DNA of 64,000 bases from Isoetes taiwanensis (GCA_021234155.1 JAJEKV010000020.1:4820563-4884562); one strand, 5' to 3'. Numbered from the stretch's first letter, positions 35,685 to 47,101 are shown. Numbers and translations: made by a program. Notes: generated by a model from the letters alone, not told the origin.

Positions 35685-36289
35685 CTTAGGGATGAAAAGA
35701 AGAATCTAGGGCCCAGCAATCAGCAACAGTGTTTGAGGCTGGGTTCGGGATAGCCTGAATCCTCCATGAAGGCCTTTGTGTCAAACAGATAAATTCTAAG
35801 TAACAGAGTGTCACATGAGATTTGCAAAAGAGAAACTAGGAACTAACAACAGACATGCCAAGATAAGAATCCTTGAAATGATCAAGAAAAATATATGAAG
35901 TCTCCAGAACACGGAGATGAGACAACTAGAAAATACTAAGACTTGCCTAAGCTTCTAAGTCTAAGCTTCTGATATATATAGTACAATGGCCTTGAGCCCA
36001 AAATAGCAAAAGTGTCGTCTCAGATCTCAGTTACCTAATCCCGAAATCTCTACTGAAAGTGCAGGAAAATCCGTCGTAACATCTGGAGTCATGATTGCCG
36101 TGGTTCTTGCTGCATGAGACTCACGCTCCAAGGTTCACTTTTCTTGGTCGTGAGTTCCTCACGCCGTAGATTCTCGCGCTTCTTCTTTGGTGGCTTGGTC
36201 TTGCTCCTGACGTGGACACATGGCCCTTGCTTTTGGGCTCTTTTGTATACCTTAGAAATAGTCATGTGCCCTTGGGCACGGGACTAACA

Positions 36290-38672
36290 CTCACCAGAGA
36301 TGAACTATGTCCTGGACACCTGCTTGTAGAATCTCGAGCGCAACTCCACTGCTCGAGAATGTGAATTGTAGGAGTTGCGAGCAGTCCTCGCCCACCAAAG
36401 CAAGGGCCTCCATGAAGAAGCTCATGAGCATCTGCAGTGGTGTGTACATGAACTGGCAAGACAACAACGATTCCAAGAAGAGCTGAGCTCCCAGCTCCAG
36501 AAAGGACAGGCCAATGCATAGGCCAAAGTAGTGCCACACGTCGAGCGGCCTGCGCACAATAGTCAAGATTGTCCTAGGCTCCTACACACAAACACCCCAT
36601 TCCGTGCCTCAGCTACGACTGGACTATGGACACACAGAGGCTGCCCGAATGCTCACAGATGACTTGGCTGACATTTTGCAATTCCCTACGCTAGACCAAC
36701 AGGCAAACGTGCTGATTGACATCCTCAGCGCGGCGACAACAAGGTGCTTTGAGAGAAGTCGTCCCCGACGGACCATGGGGCCACGACCTTCCTATGTAAT
36801 CATTGGTTTGATGCGGAGTGCAAGGAACACAAATGCTGGCTTTGCTAGATCACAAACCCTACTCTATGCCCACACGCGGTCAGACAATACTGCCTTCTTC
36901 TTAAGGTTAAGAAGGCCAGGTACATCACCGCCCATCAGCAGGAAATGTTCTTCCTTTTGGACCGTCATTCGAGGAATTCTGGCAAATGGTGCTCAGAAAG
37001 CCAGTACAACCTACAAGGAACATTACGTCTGAACAGTGGAGGCAATATTCGCAGCAACTTTATAATCCTCATGGAGCACAGGCGAAGGTACCCCCACAGC
37101 ACAACCAGTACTAGAAATCATAGAGGCAGATGTAGACCAGGGCCTACAATGTCTAGCCAATGGAAAAGCGCTAGACCTGGATGGTATGCAGGCGAAGTTG
37201 CTCATAAATAGGACTCAGGCCACGATACCCAACCATTGATCACATCTTCAAACTTTGGACTAACAGATTCCGACAACGAGACATGTATTGCTGCTTTTGT
37301 GGACTTCGCAAAGGCTTTTGACATGATGCCATGGGAAAAGCTGTGTGCAAGATTGCAAAACCCAGTGGTCCTTGCAGATTTGTAAAATGCGTTGTGCAGG
37401 CTGCAGTGACATGTTTAGGCCGGTTGCATCTAACATGCCAACCATTCAATAGCAGTATCGGGGTTCACCAAGAATGCCCTCTGTCTTCTACTACATTGTT
37501 TGGACTGTACATTGACCAATTGACGAGCTGACTTGCTGAAAATGGGGGCGATGGAGCTCACCTCTTCCATCAGATTGTCAGGCAGCTCATATATGCTGAT
37601 GATGTGGATCTCCTTGATGCCAAGACTAAGATGGTTCCGTCAGGGGTTCTCTCCTTCAGTTATCGGGGGCAGAATGTGGAAGTGGCATCCACCTATAGAT
37701 ATTTGAAAATGGAGTTTTCTCTAGGATGCAGTGGGATGCTTCTATCCACCTATGGGTGGTAGTGGGCTAGAAGGCGTTGTATGGCATGCAGAACACAGTC
37801 ACAGAGCAGAGTTATATGACTGGGCTCATCAGTCACACCTGTCCAAGGTCTTGGTGGAGCCTGTCCATTTATATGGGGTCGAGGTCTGGGGCCCTGTGGT
37901 GTCCCTCGCTACCTAGAATGATTTGGAGTGTCCCTCGCTACCTAGAATGATTTGGAGCAGGTGCAGAAAGCCTTCTTAGTCCGAGCACTGCGAGTGAAGT
38001 CCATGGTCCCATATTAGATCTTGCTATAGGAGACAGGTTCCTTACCTCTTAAGAGGGCAGCTCTAGGTCTACCTTTAGAAGGTCACTATGGGCGATGCTC
38101 GCCTTCCTAGCCTGGCTTATGCCGTCGCAATGGAGCCACAATGCCTCAAGGCCTGTTGGAAGGAAAAGCGAGCCCAGTGGCTCGACAGGTAGAATGTGCA
38201 GGAGCATATATGCATGGGGAACCACGGTAGGACAAGCTCTATAGATGTTGTCAAATGGGGGCCGTTGAAGATGAATGCCATATCCTATAGGGATGTCCAG
38301 CATATGACCAAATCTAGATGCGCTATGCTGAGTTGGTCAGGCCTGGCCAACCGCTACATGTGATACTCAACGCGGCTTCAGTCCGGATGCTGGGACCATA
38401 TCTTTAGAAGGTTATGGATCTGTAGGACCAACTCTGTCCTGGGACACACGCATGACTTGAACTTGTTTTGTCTCATATGTATATTAGTACAGTTTGACAT
38501 CATTCTTATTACTGCCATGGTTTTTTCCCTCGAAAACATTTCGGGGCAGGGATTTTTTAACCCAGCAGTAATAGGTCTGCTGCACTCTCTCTTTTGGGTC
38601 CTATAGGCCAATTGGTCTTCGTGGATGATAAAAGTCTATTCTATTCTATTCTATTCTATTCTATTCTATTCT
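36290..38672 (+). mobile_element. Family-B LINE, RT-bearing, degraded
   Basis: Plus strand: linker with WFDAECKEHKCW (36.80-36.85 kb), RT motif AFVDFAKAFDMMPW (37.29-37.33 kb), SIGVHQECPLSSTTLFGLY (37.46-37.51 kb), and YADD at 37592-37603. These are followed by LYGVEVWGPV (37.87 kb), a 3' UTR with the hairpin at 38507-38573, and the tail (TTCTA)n at 38635-38672. The RT differs from L1 and ends in a microsatellite rather than poly-A, as known for several non-LTR clades (for example RTE- or CR1/L2-like). The clade cannot be fixed by eye. Frameshifts throughout. Confidence 0.82.
38507..38573 (+). ncRNA. Conserved 3'-UTR hairpin of family-B LINE
   Basis: Outer stem TATTACTGC / GCAGTAATA, T-rich internal loop on both sides, inner stem CCCT / AGGG and a CGAAA-ACA-TTTCG top. 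It has the same architecture as 17608-17671, 32323-32393, 58509-58573 and 61917-61981. It is probably an RNA structure read by the element's own RT; this is inference. Confidence 0.6.
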
Positions 38673-38679
38673 TCCCATG

Positions 38680-39303
38680 AGTGGAGCTTAATAACAAGAT
38701 CATATATCAAGCTCCAAGTAATAGTCCCCACATCCACAACATGACTCTAAGCTAGTAAGGCACCAAATTGGGGAGCGGGGGGGGTGGGAGGTCTACTAAC
38801 CTTGTAGCGGCCATAGAGAAGAGCTAAGTGGCTAGGCACTGGTGGGATTGCTGGAGTTGGGAATGGAGGCACTAGCTCTGAGGAGGAGCGGGAACTGAAT
38901 ATAAAGGTGATAAATGAAGGTATATATACAGGATTAAGTTAATAGTGCATATAAACATATAAATGTTGTAAAATGATTTAAATGTTTAGGGTTTAACATT
39001 ACAAGAAATTTATCGCGGCGGCACATTTCTCTTCTTTGACTTATTTGCATTTATGGTGATAAGGCTAAAACCTATGGTACTGTGGTGTTGTGTCTTGGAC
39101 TTAAAGTCCAAGCAAAGGGCTTGGAAGAAACCGATTGCTTTATAGGTAGACCATGGAAATAGATATTTTCTAGGCTTTGCCCTAAAACGCTTTACTGTAA
39201 ATGCATTTGTGCTTGGCCGAAAGCTTGCTCTATTCTCTAGAATGGTTTCCACCACTTTACTATGCTTTGGAGTACATTTGTGTAAACAGGAGCCTAGGCA
39301 AGA
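38680..39303. other. Noncoding stretch
   Basis: A G-rich run (38776-38791) and a 115-codon minus-strand open frame without recognisable features. Confidence 0.35.
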
Positions 39304-39490
39304 GATGCAAGGCACTGAATGCTGGCTGTTTGCTTCCCAAAAAGGTCCGGAAGCCAAGTTTTTGAAGGATGAATGGGTATAATGTTAACGATCAAGGGAT
39401 GCAAGGCACTGAATGCTGGCTATTTGCTTCCCAAAAATGTTGGGAAGCCAAGTTTTTGAAGGATGACTGGGTATAATGTTAATGACCAAG
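39304..39490. repeat. Two-copy tandem duplication, unit 94 bp
   Basis: 'gatgcaaggcactgaatgct' starts at 39304 and 39398; the copies differ at a handful of positions. Confidence 0.93.
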
Positions 39491-39658
39491 GACCACAAGC
39501 GGGTGTTGCATGCACCAAAATCTGATTTAGAAAGAAAATTTTCTGATAATGCAAGTTTGTGCAAATTGGTTCCCATCTGCACACTTACCTTTGACAGGCA
39601 AATCTGCTCGAAATCCAATCTCCAGCAGCCATCTCTGTGGAAACGTGTTCTACAGCGT

Positions 39659-40105
39659 CTAACCTTGTGAGACATTCTCCAGCTTAGCCTGATTCAGAAC
39701 TGCATTATAAATGAGATCAACAGCCCAGGTATAAATGGACGCATCTGCCATAGCCAGAACTCTGGATTGCAATAATAGAACCGCGGGATTGCAAGCAAAA
39801 AAGAAAAAGGAAGGTTTATTTGATTCTTCAAAAGCACCACCTGAAGGAGGAGCAACTGATTGATGTGTTAAGCTCAAGAAAGGTCATTTCTGGCAGAGGC
39901 AGTCCATCTGTCTACATGTTCAAAGCTTCTGATGCCAAGAGCAGATCACAAATATATGTTGGAGTTCTGTCAGAGTTCTCTGCAACAGATGAAGCTTGTG
40001 CCACTTTTGTGCTCCAGCGATGGCGGTGCAATGTGCCATAGCCAGCAAGCTGCTCCGGCGGCATTGCAACAACAGGACGCCCGCTTGCTTGTCAGGTCAG
40101 TCTTT
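39659..40105. other. Possible gene fragments, strand unclear
   Basis: Plus strand 39,805-40,041 reads LSSRKVISGRGSPSVYMFKA and continues to VLQRWRCNVP, protein-like but unrecognised. Minus strand 39,659-39,780 reads ADASIYTWAVDLIYNAVLNQ, also protein-like. They may be captured exon pieces. Confidence 0.2.
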
Positions 40106-40388
40106 TTTTTCTGCTTTTTTCTTATTTTTTTTAAATCCCGATTTTTTTCTCAGAAAGGTACGTGTCAATTGTAGGGGAAATCATCAATCAAGAATATTCT
40201 AAAAGCATATTTGTAGGAGAATTATATATGTTAGATAAAGTGTAATGTTAAAGTTACTAAGTGCAAGTGGATTTATCATATCCCGGTATCCCCTCAACAT
40301 CGGTGGATAATGGGTGTTGGTGATGTGGTAGGTATCCACAGTCATGGACACATAACCTGAGAGAGGACGACGTACAATCCCGATTTAT

Positions 40389-42380
40389 ATGTACAACACA
40401 GAGAGTGTTTTAGATGCTGATATATCTAACATCGAGTTCTTTCTTGACATTATCAATCAATTCTCAGCTGCTTCTGGGGTCCACCTAAACTTGGCTAAAT
40501 GTGTGATCATTGGTGATAATATCCAGCCTAACTTTGCTAATCTCAAGGTTGTCAATACTCATCATGCCTCCACTCTATTAGGTATGCCTTTGTCTCTCAA
40601 TCCTAATCTTAAAGGCCCATGGCAGCCTATAATAGACAGAATAAGGAAAAAGCTAAATAATTTCAGAGGTGGTTTGTCCTTTGCTGGTAGATCTATTATT
40701 GCAAACTCTGTTCTGGCCAGCACTCACATCTATTTTTCCTCTGCTTTAGTGGCCCCTAAGTCAATCTATTCTGAGATTGAAAAGATTATCAGAAAGTTCA
40801 TTTGGAAAGGCTCTCATCTTGTTGGATGGAATTATGTGTCCAGGCCTAAAAAACATGGTGGTCTTGGATGCAAGGATCTTTATCTACAAGCCTGTGCTCT
40901 GGCTGGCAAATACATATGGAAATCCTTCATGAACAATGTTGGTCCAGGGTAAGAGCATGTTAGGGCCTACATGTTTTGGAAACTACCTGGAAAATACTCT
41001 GGGTAGTCAAAGATGATGATATATTTGAGTTCTTAACATCTTCTTGACATCACAAAGTACCTTACAACATGTATGTACTACTACTCTTGAACATAACACA
41101 ATTTCTTTTAGTCAATCTTGTAATCTAGGTACTTTAAAATACAATTATGTACTTGCACAGAAGTACACAGAAAAGTACCTTTTTGGTAATTTTTTATGTA
41201 GGCCCTAAATGCTTTCACCCTCCATCCTCTCATTTTATCAGATACTGGCTCTCTTGCTCTCACCTGGTTGGCCATCCTACAATTGAACACATTTTACCTG
41301 ATTCCTGTTTTAATGTTCTCCAGGCTGGTGCAAATACTTCCCCTCTTATGAGAAACTTCATTATGGCTTGGAATAAAGTGCAATCTGCCTATGTATATGA
41401 TGATCCTCAAGATCTTAACTTGCAAATGACTATTTTCTGGAATCCAATTCTGAAGAATCATCCCAGTAAGAATCTTGCCGTGAGACATCCAAGAATTTAT
41501 AAGAAATGGTCTGATTATGGCCTCCTTTTCCTACGTGACTTATATTTGAATAATAAGCTCATCTCTTGGACCAAACTGAAAAACTTAGTTCAGGGCACTT
41601 CTAGTGATAAAAAGATCTATTTGCACATTAAGTCAATCCTTCCTCAGACTTGGTTAAATAATATTGTCCCCAAGGCAACCAATTGGAGCATTGTAGGTAA
41701 GTGTTCATATAAGGTCAGTCAAATCTATTCTGCTATTAGCAACTTTGACAATCCTTCCAAAGCTGGTCTCAAATGGTCTATCACTATGGAGGAGGCCAAA
41801 TCTCTATTTCATGATGTTTGGAACTCTTATTGCTTCCCCAAGGTCAACTTCTTTATCTGGTAATAAAAGCATTCCTAATTTACAACTTCTCTCCCTCAGG
41901 AATGACAACATCTCTGCCTTGTGCCAGCTTCATTGCAATCTGGAGGAAGATCTTGAACACATCTTTATCTGCCCTAAGCTTAATTCTTTTTGGTCTTGGT
42001 TTGATGATAAGTTGTGTCAGTTTTTTCCTAACAGGATCTCTGGAAATTTGCTGTCTTATGTCCAAAATGGTTGCACTTTTGCTAATACTATCATGTTTAT
42101 TGCTCTTTGGAATATCTGGAAGGCAAGAAATAGAGTAGTTTATGGCAAAAAGAATTTCTCTATTTTTTGGATCAAATTGCATTTTCAACTTGATGTTCAG
42201 TCTACTGCTACAGCACACAAAAGGAAGCAATCTGATAAATATGACAGAAAATGGGATTTGGTTGGTCATTTCAGGGGGTCTTTTGAATTATTTGTAGCTA
42301 ACTTCAATGTTATCAATTCTAATTCTGCTTTTGGTGATGATGTTAGCCTACTTGAAGAAATGCAAGAACAACATGGGTGA
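40389..42380 (+). pseudogene. LINE ORF2 C-terminal part
   Basis: Frame 1 (40389-40952) includes NQFSAASGVHLNLAKC, TLLGMPLSLNPNLKGPW, FSSALVAPKSIYSEIE and FIWKGSHLVGW, collinear with 22,350-22,840 of the first LINE. After the inserted element, frame 2 (41215-41863) carries the connection domain. A frameshift near 41,840 leads to frame 3 with the zinc-binding reverse-transcriptase motif LCQLHCNLEEDLEHIFICP and LWNIWKARNRVVYGKK, ending at 42380. Only one frameshift and one insertion separate it from an open C-terminal half. Confidence 0.88.
40960..41208. mobile_element. Small TIR element inside the LINE
   Basis: Begins TTAGGGCCTACAT and ends ATGTAGGCCCTAA, a 13-bp perfect inverted repeat. Further partial pairing lies inside (ttttggaaactacc against ggtaattttt). 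It interrupts the ORF2 frame, so it jumped in after the LINE. The target duplication was not resolved. A hAT- or Mutator-type MITE is possible. Confidence 0.7.
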
Positions 42381-42768
42381 ATTGGATGACAATCTACTCA
42401 AAAGGGATGTTGATCTTGACCTAAAACTGTTCTTCAACAAACTCTCTGGAAATGAAGAAAACCTGGACATGAATATTGCAAGAATGTTCTGCAGAGAGGT
42501 GGTGCAAGTCTATACTATGTTTGATTTCCTCTGCATGTACCACAGATACATGACTGAGGAACAATTCTCAAGATTCAGAGAGCAGCACTATACTCACAGA
42601 CTGTTGGCTGATTTGTTTGGTTCCTTGCTTTGTTTGACTGTATCTGACCTCTCTTGCGTGGATAGCATTGCTGAGCAGATTACTGGTAGTTACACCTTTG
42701 GATCTGCTGACTCTTTCTATGCCTTCTTCAACTCTAAGCTTGACTCCCTCTCACTTCAGACCCAGTAG
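42373..42768 (+). CDS. Third LINE ORF (ORF3), unknown function
   Basis: ATG 42373 overlaps the ORF2 stop in the arrangement ATGGGTGA, so a ribosome ending ORF2 could restart there. It encodes 131 aa, intact: acidic start MGELDDNLLKRDVDLDLKLF, then helical segments FCREVVQVYTMFDFLCMYHR and LLADLFGSLLCLTVSDLSC, ending SLSLQTQ. No family is recognised. Its position and size match the third ORF of the first LINE, though the sequences do not visibly align. Confidence 0.55.
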   Translation: MGELDDNLLKRDVDLDLKLFFNKLSGNEENLDMNIARMFCREVVQVYTMFDFLCMYHRYMTEEQFSRFREQHYTHRLLADLFGSLLCLTVSDLSCVDSIAEQITGSYTFGSADSFYAFFNSKLDSLSLQTQ

Positions 42769-43399
42769 CCCCATCCTTGTATCTGGCTTCCCATCCAACT
42801 CTGCTAAGACAGTAATTGCTCAATGGTATCTCCTAATCTAGCAGAATTTTGGTTAATGTTACTTTCAGGTGTTAACAATAATTACTGGTTGGGGTCGTGA
42901 TTTCTGCACATTTTTGAAGACTATCTCATTTTTGGAAGACTATCTCTACTTATCATCTATCCTTTGACCAATTCAGCTCACCCAAGGATCTGATTTCTGC
43001 TGCATATTTTTCAGACTGCACATCACAACATTTTGATGGGCGTTTATGTTTAAAGATCTTTGTTATGCTTTAATCTGCTGATCAAAGCAGAACTATGTAC
43101 TGTGTTTCTTGATTAATGGAAAAATTTACTCTTACTCTCTCTCAAAAAAAAAAAAAAAAAAAAACGTGAAAAGGCACACCGATAAATGGTTCAAACACTA
43201 AATGGTGTTAGTCTTAGTTAATAGGTTGATAAACTTCCGATAGCAACCACATCAGAAGACCTCGATACACATTTCCACATAAAGAATGAGATGTAAGGTT
43301 GGCGTGATATTTCGTAATAAATAGTAAGTTCAAATTACTGTAATATTGCATCATTTTTATTTCATCCTCCACCTGTTCATGGGGGCGCCGCTTATTTCG

Positions 43400-43540
43400 T
43401 CCACAGGGTTTCAATCGTCCATCGCCATCGCCACAGGGTTTGAGAAGTCCATCGCCATCGCCACAGGGTTCAAGCGTCCACAGGGTTCGAGAAGTCCATC
43501 GCCATCGCCGTTTAGGGTCCTACCATCGCCCTTGAAGAGG
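43400..43540 (+). repeat. Minisatellite of 'ccacagggtt' and 'ccatcgccatcgc'
   Basis: Units combining (c)cacagggtttgag-aagtcc with ccatcgccatcg repeat three to four times with length variation. A frame from 43346 runs through it (104 aa, repeated SIAIATGF), with no sign of function. A similar ccatcgccatcg stretch is at 25,515-25,560. Confidence 0.8.
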
Positions 43541-43631
43541 AAGATTCATGCCCTGTTTTTTGTGAAATGCTTACAAATGCTCCATGAAAGCAAGGTTCAA
43601 CATGATTCGTCTGTGAAATTTACAGTGCAGA

Positions 43632-43726
43632 GGAGGTTAACCTCCTCCTCTCGGAGGTAATGCAAAATAACCCTCTCACCTCGAGGGTTATTTTGCATTA
43701 CCCCCGAGAGGAGGAGGTTGACCTCC
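43632..43726. repeat. Near-perfect 44-bp inverted repeat, 7-nt loop
   Basis: Arms 43632-43675 and 43683-43726 match at 42 of 44 positions; both differences are transitions that still allow G-U pairs in RNA. The loop is tcacctc. The outer 18 bp (aggaggttaacctcctcc) are also self-palindromic. A transcript would form a long uninterrupted duplex. Confidence 0.95.
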
Positions 43727-43729
43727 CTT

Positions 43730-45141
43730 AACCCCTTGTCCGAGCAGGTTGAAGCTCCGGAATTGGGTGCTAAAAATCAGATGGGGTTTCAGAAATATAT
43801 AGGATTTGAGAAATAGCAAAATCTGTTCTGGCATAGCGCAGTTTCAAGCTCTATTCCGGTCCTGTTCTATTTCATTCCTGCTTTATTCCATACCTCTGTT
43901 CCGGCATACTCTGTTTTGAACCATGTTTTTCCAGCAACGGGAATGGGCCATTTGCTCTTCGAGGCTTGAGAAAAAATTCGCAAAATACCAGAACCAAAAA
44001 TGCTCCAAGAACTGCAAAATATCAGAGCCATTTGCTGCAAGAACCAGAAATGCTTGGATCTTTGCGCAGATCCAGCACCCTTGATTCTTCCTTTGTAAGG
44101 GAGAAGATCCAGTGATGGCATTTCTGGAATACCAGACAATATATGTGGCGGCTCATTCTATAGTAGAACCCACAGAAGAAAGAATCCAAACGGATCAAAA
44201 AAAGATGAAGAAATCGGATCAAGGGGGCCGATATTTTAAAGAATGGTCGATAAAGATATTAGAGCCCACACGAATCCGTGCCTCCTTCTTCCAGGGATGC
44301 AAATCTGAAAAGAAATCTGCTCCGTTCTCCAGTTATTTGGTGCAGATGCAGCATGATATCTACCATTTATTTTTCTTGCAGAGATCAAATCTGCCTCTTC
44401 TTCTGCAGATCAATGAAGGGCTTCTTTCTGTCTTGAGAAAGCGACGGAGTTGAGAACACCTTAGGGACACCGAATCATCTGGATGCTTACTATCTCCGGC
44501 GCCCACTCTAAGGACAGAGAAACAGAGTTGCGGGAAGAAACAGAGTCATCGATCAAAATGGAATATTTTTTGTTCATTTGGCATATTCGAGTGATTATCA
44601 CAATAACTACTGGAATATTCTGTATGGAGAGAATATTCGAAGAGTTATGGCAATAATCTTTGGAATATTCTCTGACAAAAGCACATTCTGAAAATTATGC
44701 ATAATAACCTAGTTGCAATCTGACGGTCAGCAACGGTTGGATCAGCTTAACCTGCAAGGACAAGGGGTTAAGGAACAAGAATCAACATCATTCTTCTGCC
44801 TTTTGTTCTACCAATTTTTTTCGGACGATAAGCTACAGAGATTCTTGGTCGCATGAATGCGCTGCAAGGAGCTTGTAAACAATCCATTGGTCAAAGCATT
44901 TGTGTTTTCTTTTCTACCTCTTACCCTGTTTGAAGGCAACAACTTTTATCTCTATTTTGCTTCAATAAAAAGTTCATATAATACTCTAAATCTAAGCTTC
45001 CTCTGCTTCTATTGCTAGGCTTTGTGTTGTCTAGAGCCAACTCTAATGATGGCAATAGATTCGTTGCTTGCCACAGCCGAGAGAGGAACCATATGTGGCA
45101 ACAAGGTATTGAATGTAATTTGACTAACTGTTTATTGCATA
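43730..45141. other. Noncoding stretch
   Basis: No gene recognised; several short open frames lack protein features. 44,560-44,700 has three loose repeats of 'ggaatattc'. Confidence 0.35.
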
Positions 45142-45300
45142 AGGGAAAGTTCCTTGTCCCGAAATATTCCCTCAGGAATATCCCTCAGCGGTGCCGCCAG
45201 ACTTGGCGGCACTACGGCTTCGCCGCTTGGGCACCGCCTCGTCTGGCGGCACTGCCTCAAGGAATTCCCTCGTGGAATTTCCTCAACGGGAACTTTCCCT
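45142..45300. mobile_element. GC-rich foldback MITE, 159 bp
   Basis: Perfect 12-bp ends agggaaagttcc / ggaactttccct. Inside, 'ccctcaggaatatccctc' faces a related inverted segment. The GC-rich centre contains gtgccgccagacttggcggc and the inverted gtctggcggcac. The G+C content contrasts sharply with the AT-rich flanks. No clear target duplication was seen. Confidence 0.8.
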
Positions 45301-45304
45301 AGTA

Positions 45305-46779
45305 CTTAGGCTCTAGTTCTCAATTGCTTTAAAAAGAAGGGGTTAAAGAAAAACAAGAAGAGGCGGAGAGAGACTACAAAAGTTCCCGTATGTGAAGTAT
45401 TAAACTTAGTAACTTAGTTTCATGGATTTCACATTTTCTTGCATTTATGATGCTGTTAATTGAATGAACTTCACATGGTTTTCTCAAAAAAGAAAAAAGG
45501 AAAAAAAAAAAGAAAAAAGAAAAATAGAACAATTATCATACATTTGGTAATTTGCACTTCCTCTATGAAAATGATGTGTGGAAAGTTTAGTCCATATGTC
45601 AGCAACTTATAGGAGAAGAAGGGATGGAAATCTTACCGACTTGGTGCCATATCAAGGCAACTTGAAAGTGTAGATAGTCATGGAGTGGGATGAGGTACAA
45701 TACAAATATATGTGATCTAACTACTAATAGATATATTTTTCCAAGGCAAAACACAAGCTAATTGATTTGGTAAAAACCTACCATTATGCTACGAGACGAG
45801 GCTTTAGCCAAAATAAGTTTGCAAGTTTGTACCCCTTAAAGTTCTTTCTGAACATCCTCTTAAAGAAACAATGAGTGCACACCCTTTACCAACTCTTTCT
45901 TATTTTTAGATTTCCTTGGCTATCATTTTCAAATGTAATTAATTAACTCTTAAGCGAAAATCAATGGTTCCATTCAGGTCAATATCAAGTTGGAATCTCC
46001 CAACACAAGTTCTTGTGTGCAAGTGAAGATTGACATTGTTGTCATTGTGGAGTATAAAGGATGACTTGACTGACCAGATAGGAGCACGATTCGCATGTTG
46101 CGTGCTCGATTTAGTTTAGACAATAAGTCCATCGAAGCAATGAAACTGAAATCATGGCTAAGCACAAGAAACAAAGGAAGAATGGACGTGAAATTCTTCA
46201 TTTTAGAAGCAAAATTAGGGGAAGATAGGACGAGATTAAAGGGAGCTAGAGGGAGGCGAATTCTGCAGTTGTTGTTGGAATGCGAGATCGGGCAAAGGCC
46301 ACATGTGATATGTTAGTGGAGGAAGCGTCGGAAGAGACCATTACGTTTCGGGCTTGATGTTAGGGGCGGATCACGTGAATGCTGCGAAGGATGAGGTTGT
46401 AGAGAGCACGGAAAGGAGAATTGAATTGAATTGAATTGTTTAACCTTGGCTAAGAACATCATGGGTAATGACAACATTGTCACCAATTTTAAATACATAT
46501 GTCACCTATTTTGTAAAATACGCGGTCCAAGTATTTGGGTTTGGGTGGAAAGGGGGGCCCGTGATCAGCCGTTCGGGATAAAATGGAGCCGTTTTAGACT
46601 GGGAACAGTTTCATACTCCTTGCCGAAAAAATTAAACAAGTGGTTTTTACACATACGTGTTGGGAGTGCTGCCGGCGCCGCCTCCATAGCCACGCTCTCC
46701 ACGAAAGCGACACCATCCCTCCGTCTTTGACCCAATTCTCCCTCCTTTGACCCCCCAATTCTCCATCTCGCCCTTCTTA
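45305..46779. other. Noncoding stretch upstream of the U-box gene
   Basis: Includes an A-rich run (45486-45526) and a short GAATT repeat at 46418-46437, similar to the family-B tail words but without the rest of the tail. Confidence 0.4.
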
Positions 46780-46925
46780 TAAATCGCCCAACTTCGATTT
46801 CTGCACTTATTTGCAGCAATCTGCATCGGATTTGCTCTGGATCGCCATTTTCTGATCAATCTTAAATCGCCCACTTCGGTTTTTGCAGCAATCGGCATCG
46901 GATTTCTCCCAATCCGCCATTTCGC
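46780..46925 (+). repeat. Imperfect tandem repeat in the U-box gene leader
   Basis: 'aaatcgcccaacttcgattt' at 46780 and 'aaatcgcccacttcggtttt' at 46864 start two ~75-bp copies that share gcagcaatc-gcatcggattt. It lies 177 bp and more before the start codon, so probably in the promoter or 5' UTR. Confidence 0.8.
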
Positions 46926-47101
46926 CCCTGTTTTCCCTCTCGCCCATCAAAGGAGCTTTAATCGAGATTAAATCTCTTCGTCGGAGGTCAGATTTGGCTC
47001 GCCGGAGAATGGCAACATGGTTTTTGTGGTCTTAAAGATCGATTGCAGCTTGCGTTTGGCAGAACCCGTAGCGGTTTGTTGGTTTAGGTTAAAAATTAAG
47101 G

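Larger units (their letters stand above)
33790..36289 (-). mobile_element. LTR retrotransposon remnant, LTR plus gag
   Basis: On the minus strand a likely LTR begins TGTTAGTCCCGTGCCC at 36289 and contains a TATATATA box near 35,977. It is followed by an ORF start (35684) and a gag domain (34.4-34.8 kb). Pol was not found; family-B LINE sequence lies beyond 33,330. The LTR end near 35,770 and the primer-binding site are uncertain. Confidence 0.55.
40386..43164 (+). mobile_element. 5'-truncated L1-type LINE
   Basis: Starts just after the position of the RT catalytic box. It contains the RT C-terminus (40389-40952), a 250-bp TIR insertion, the connection and zinc regions (41215-42380), a third ORF (42373-42768), a 3' UTR, and a poly-A tail at 43144-43164. 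It is fairly young: long frames remain open and the poly-A is 21 nt. Confidence 0.92.
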
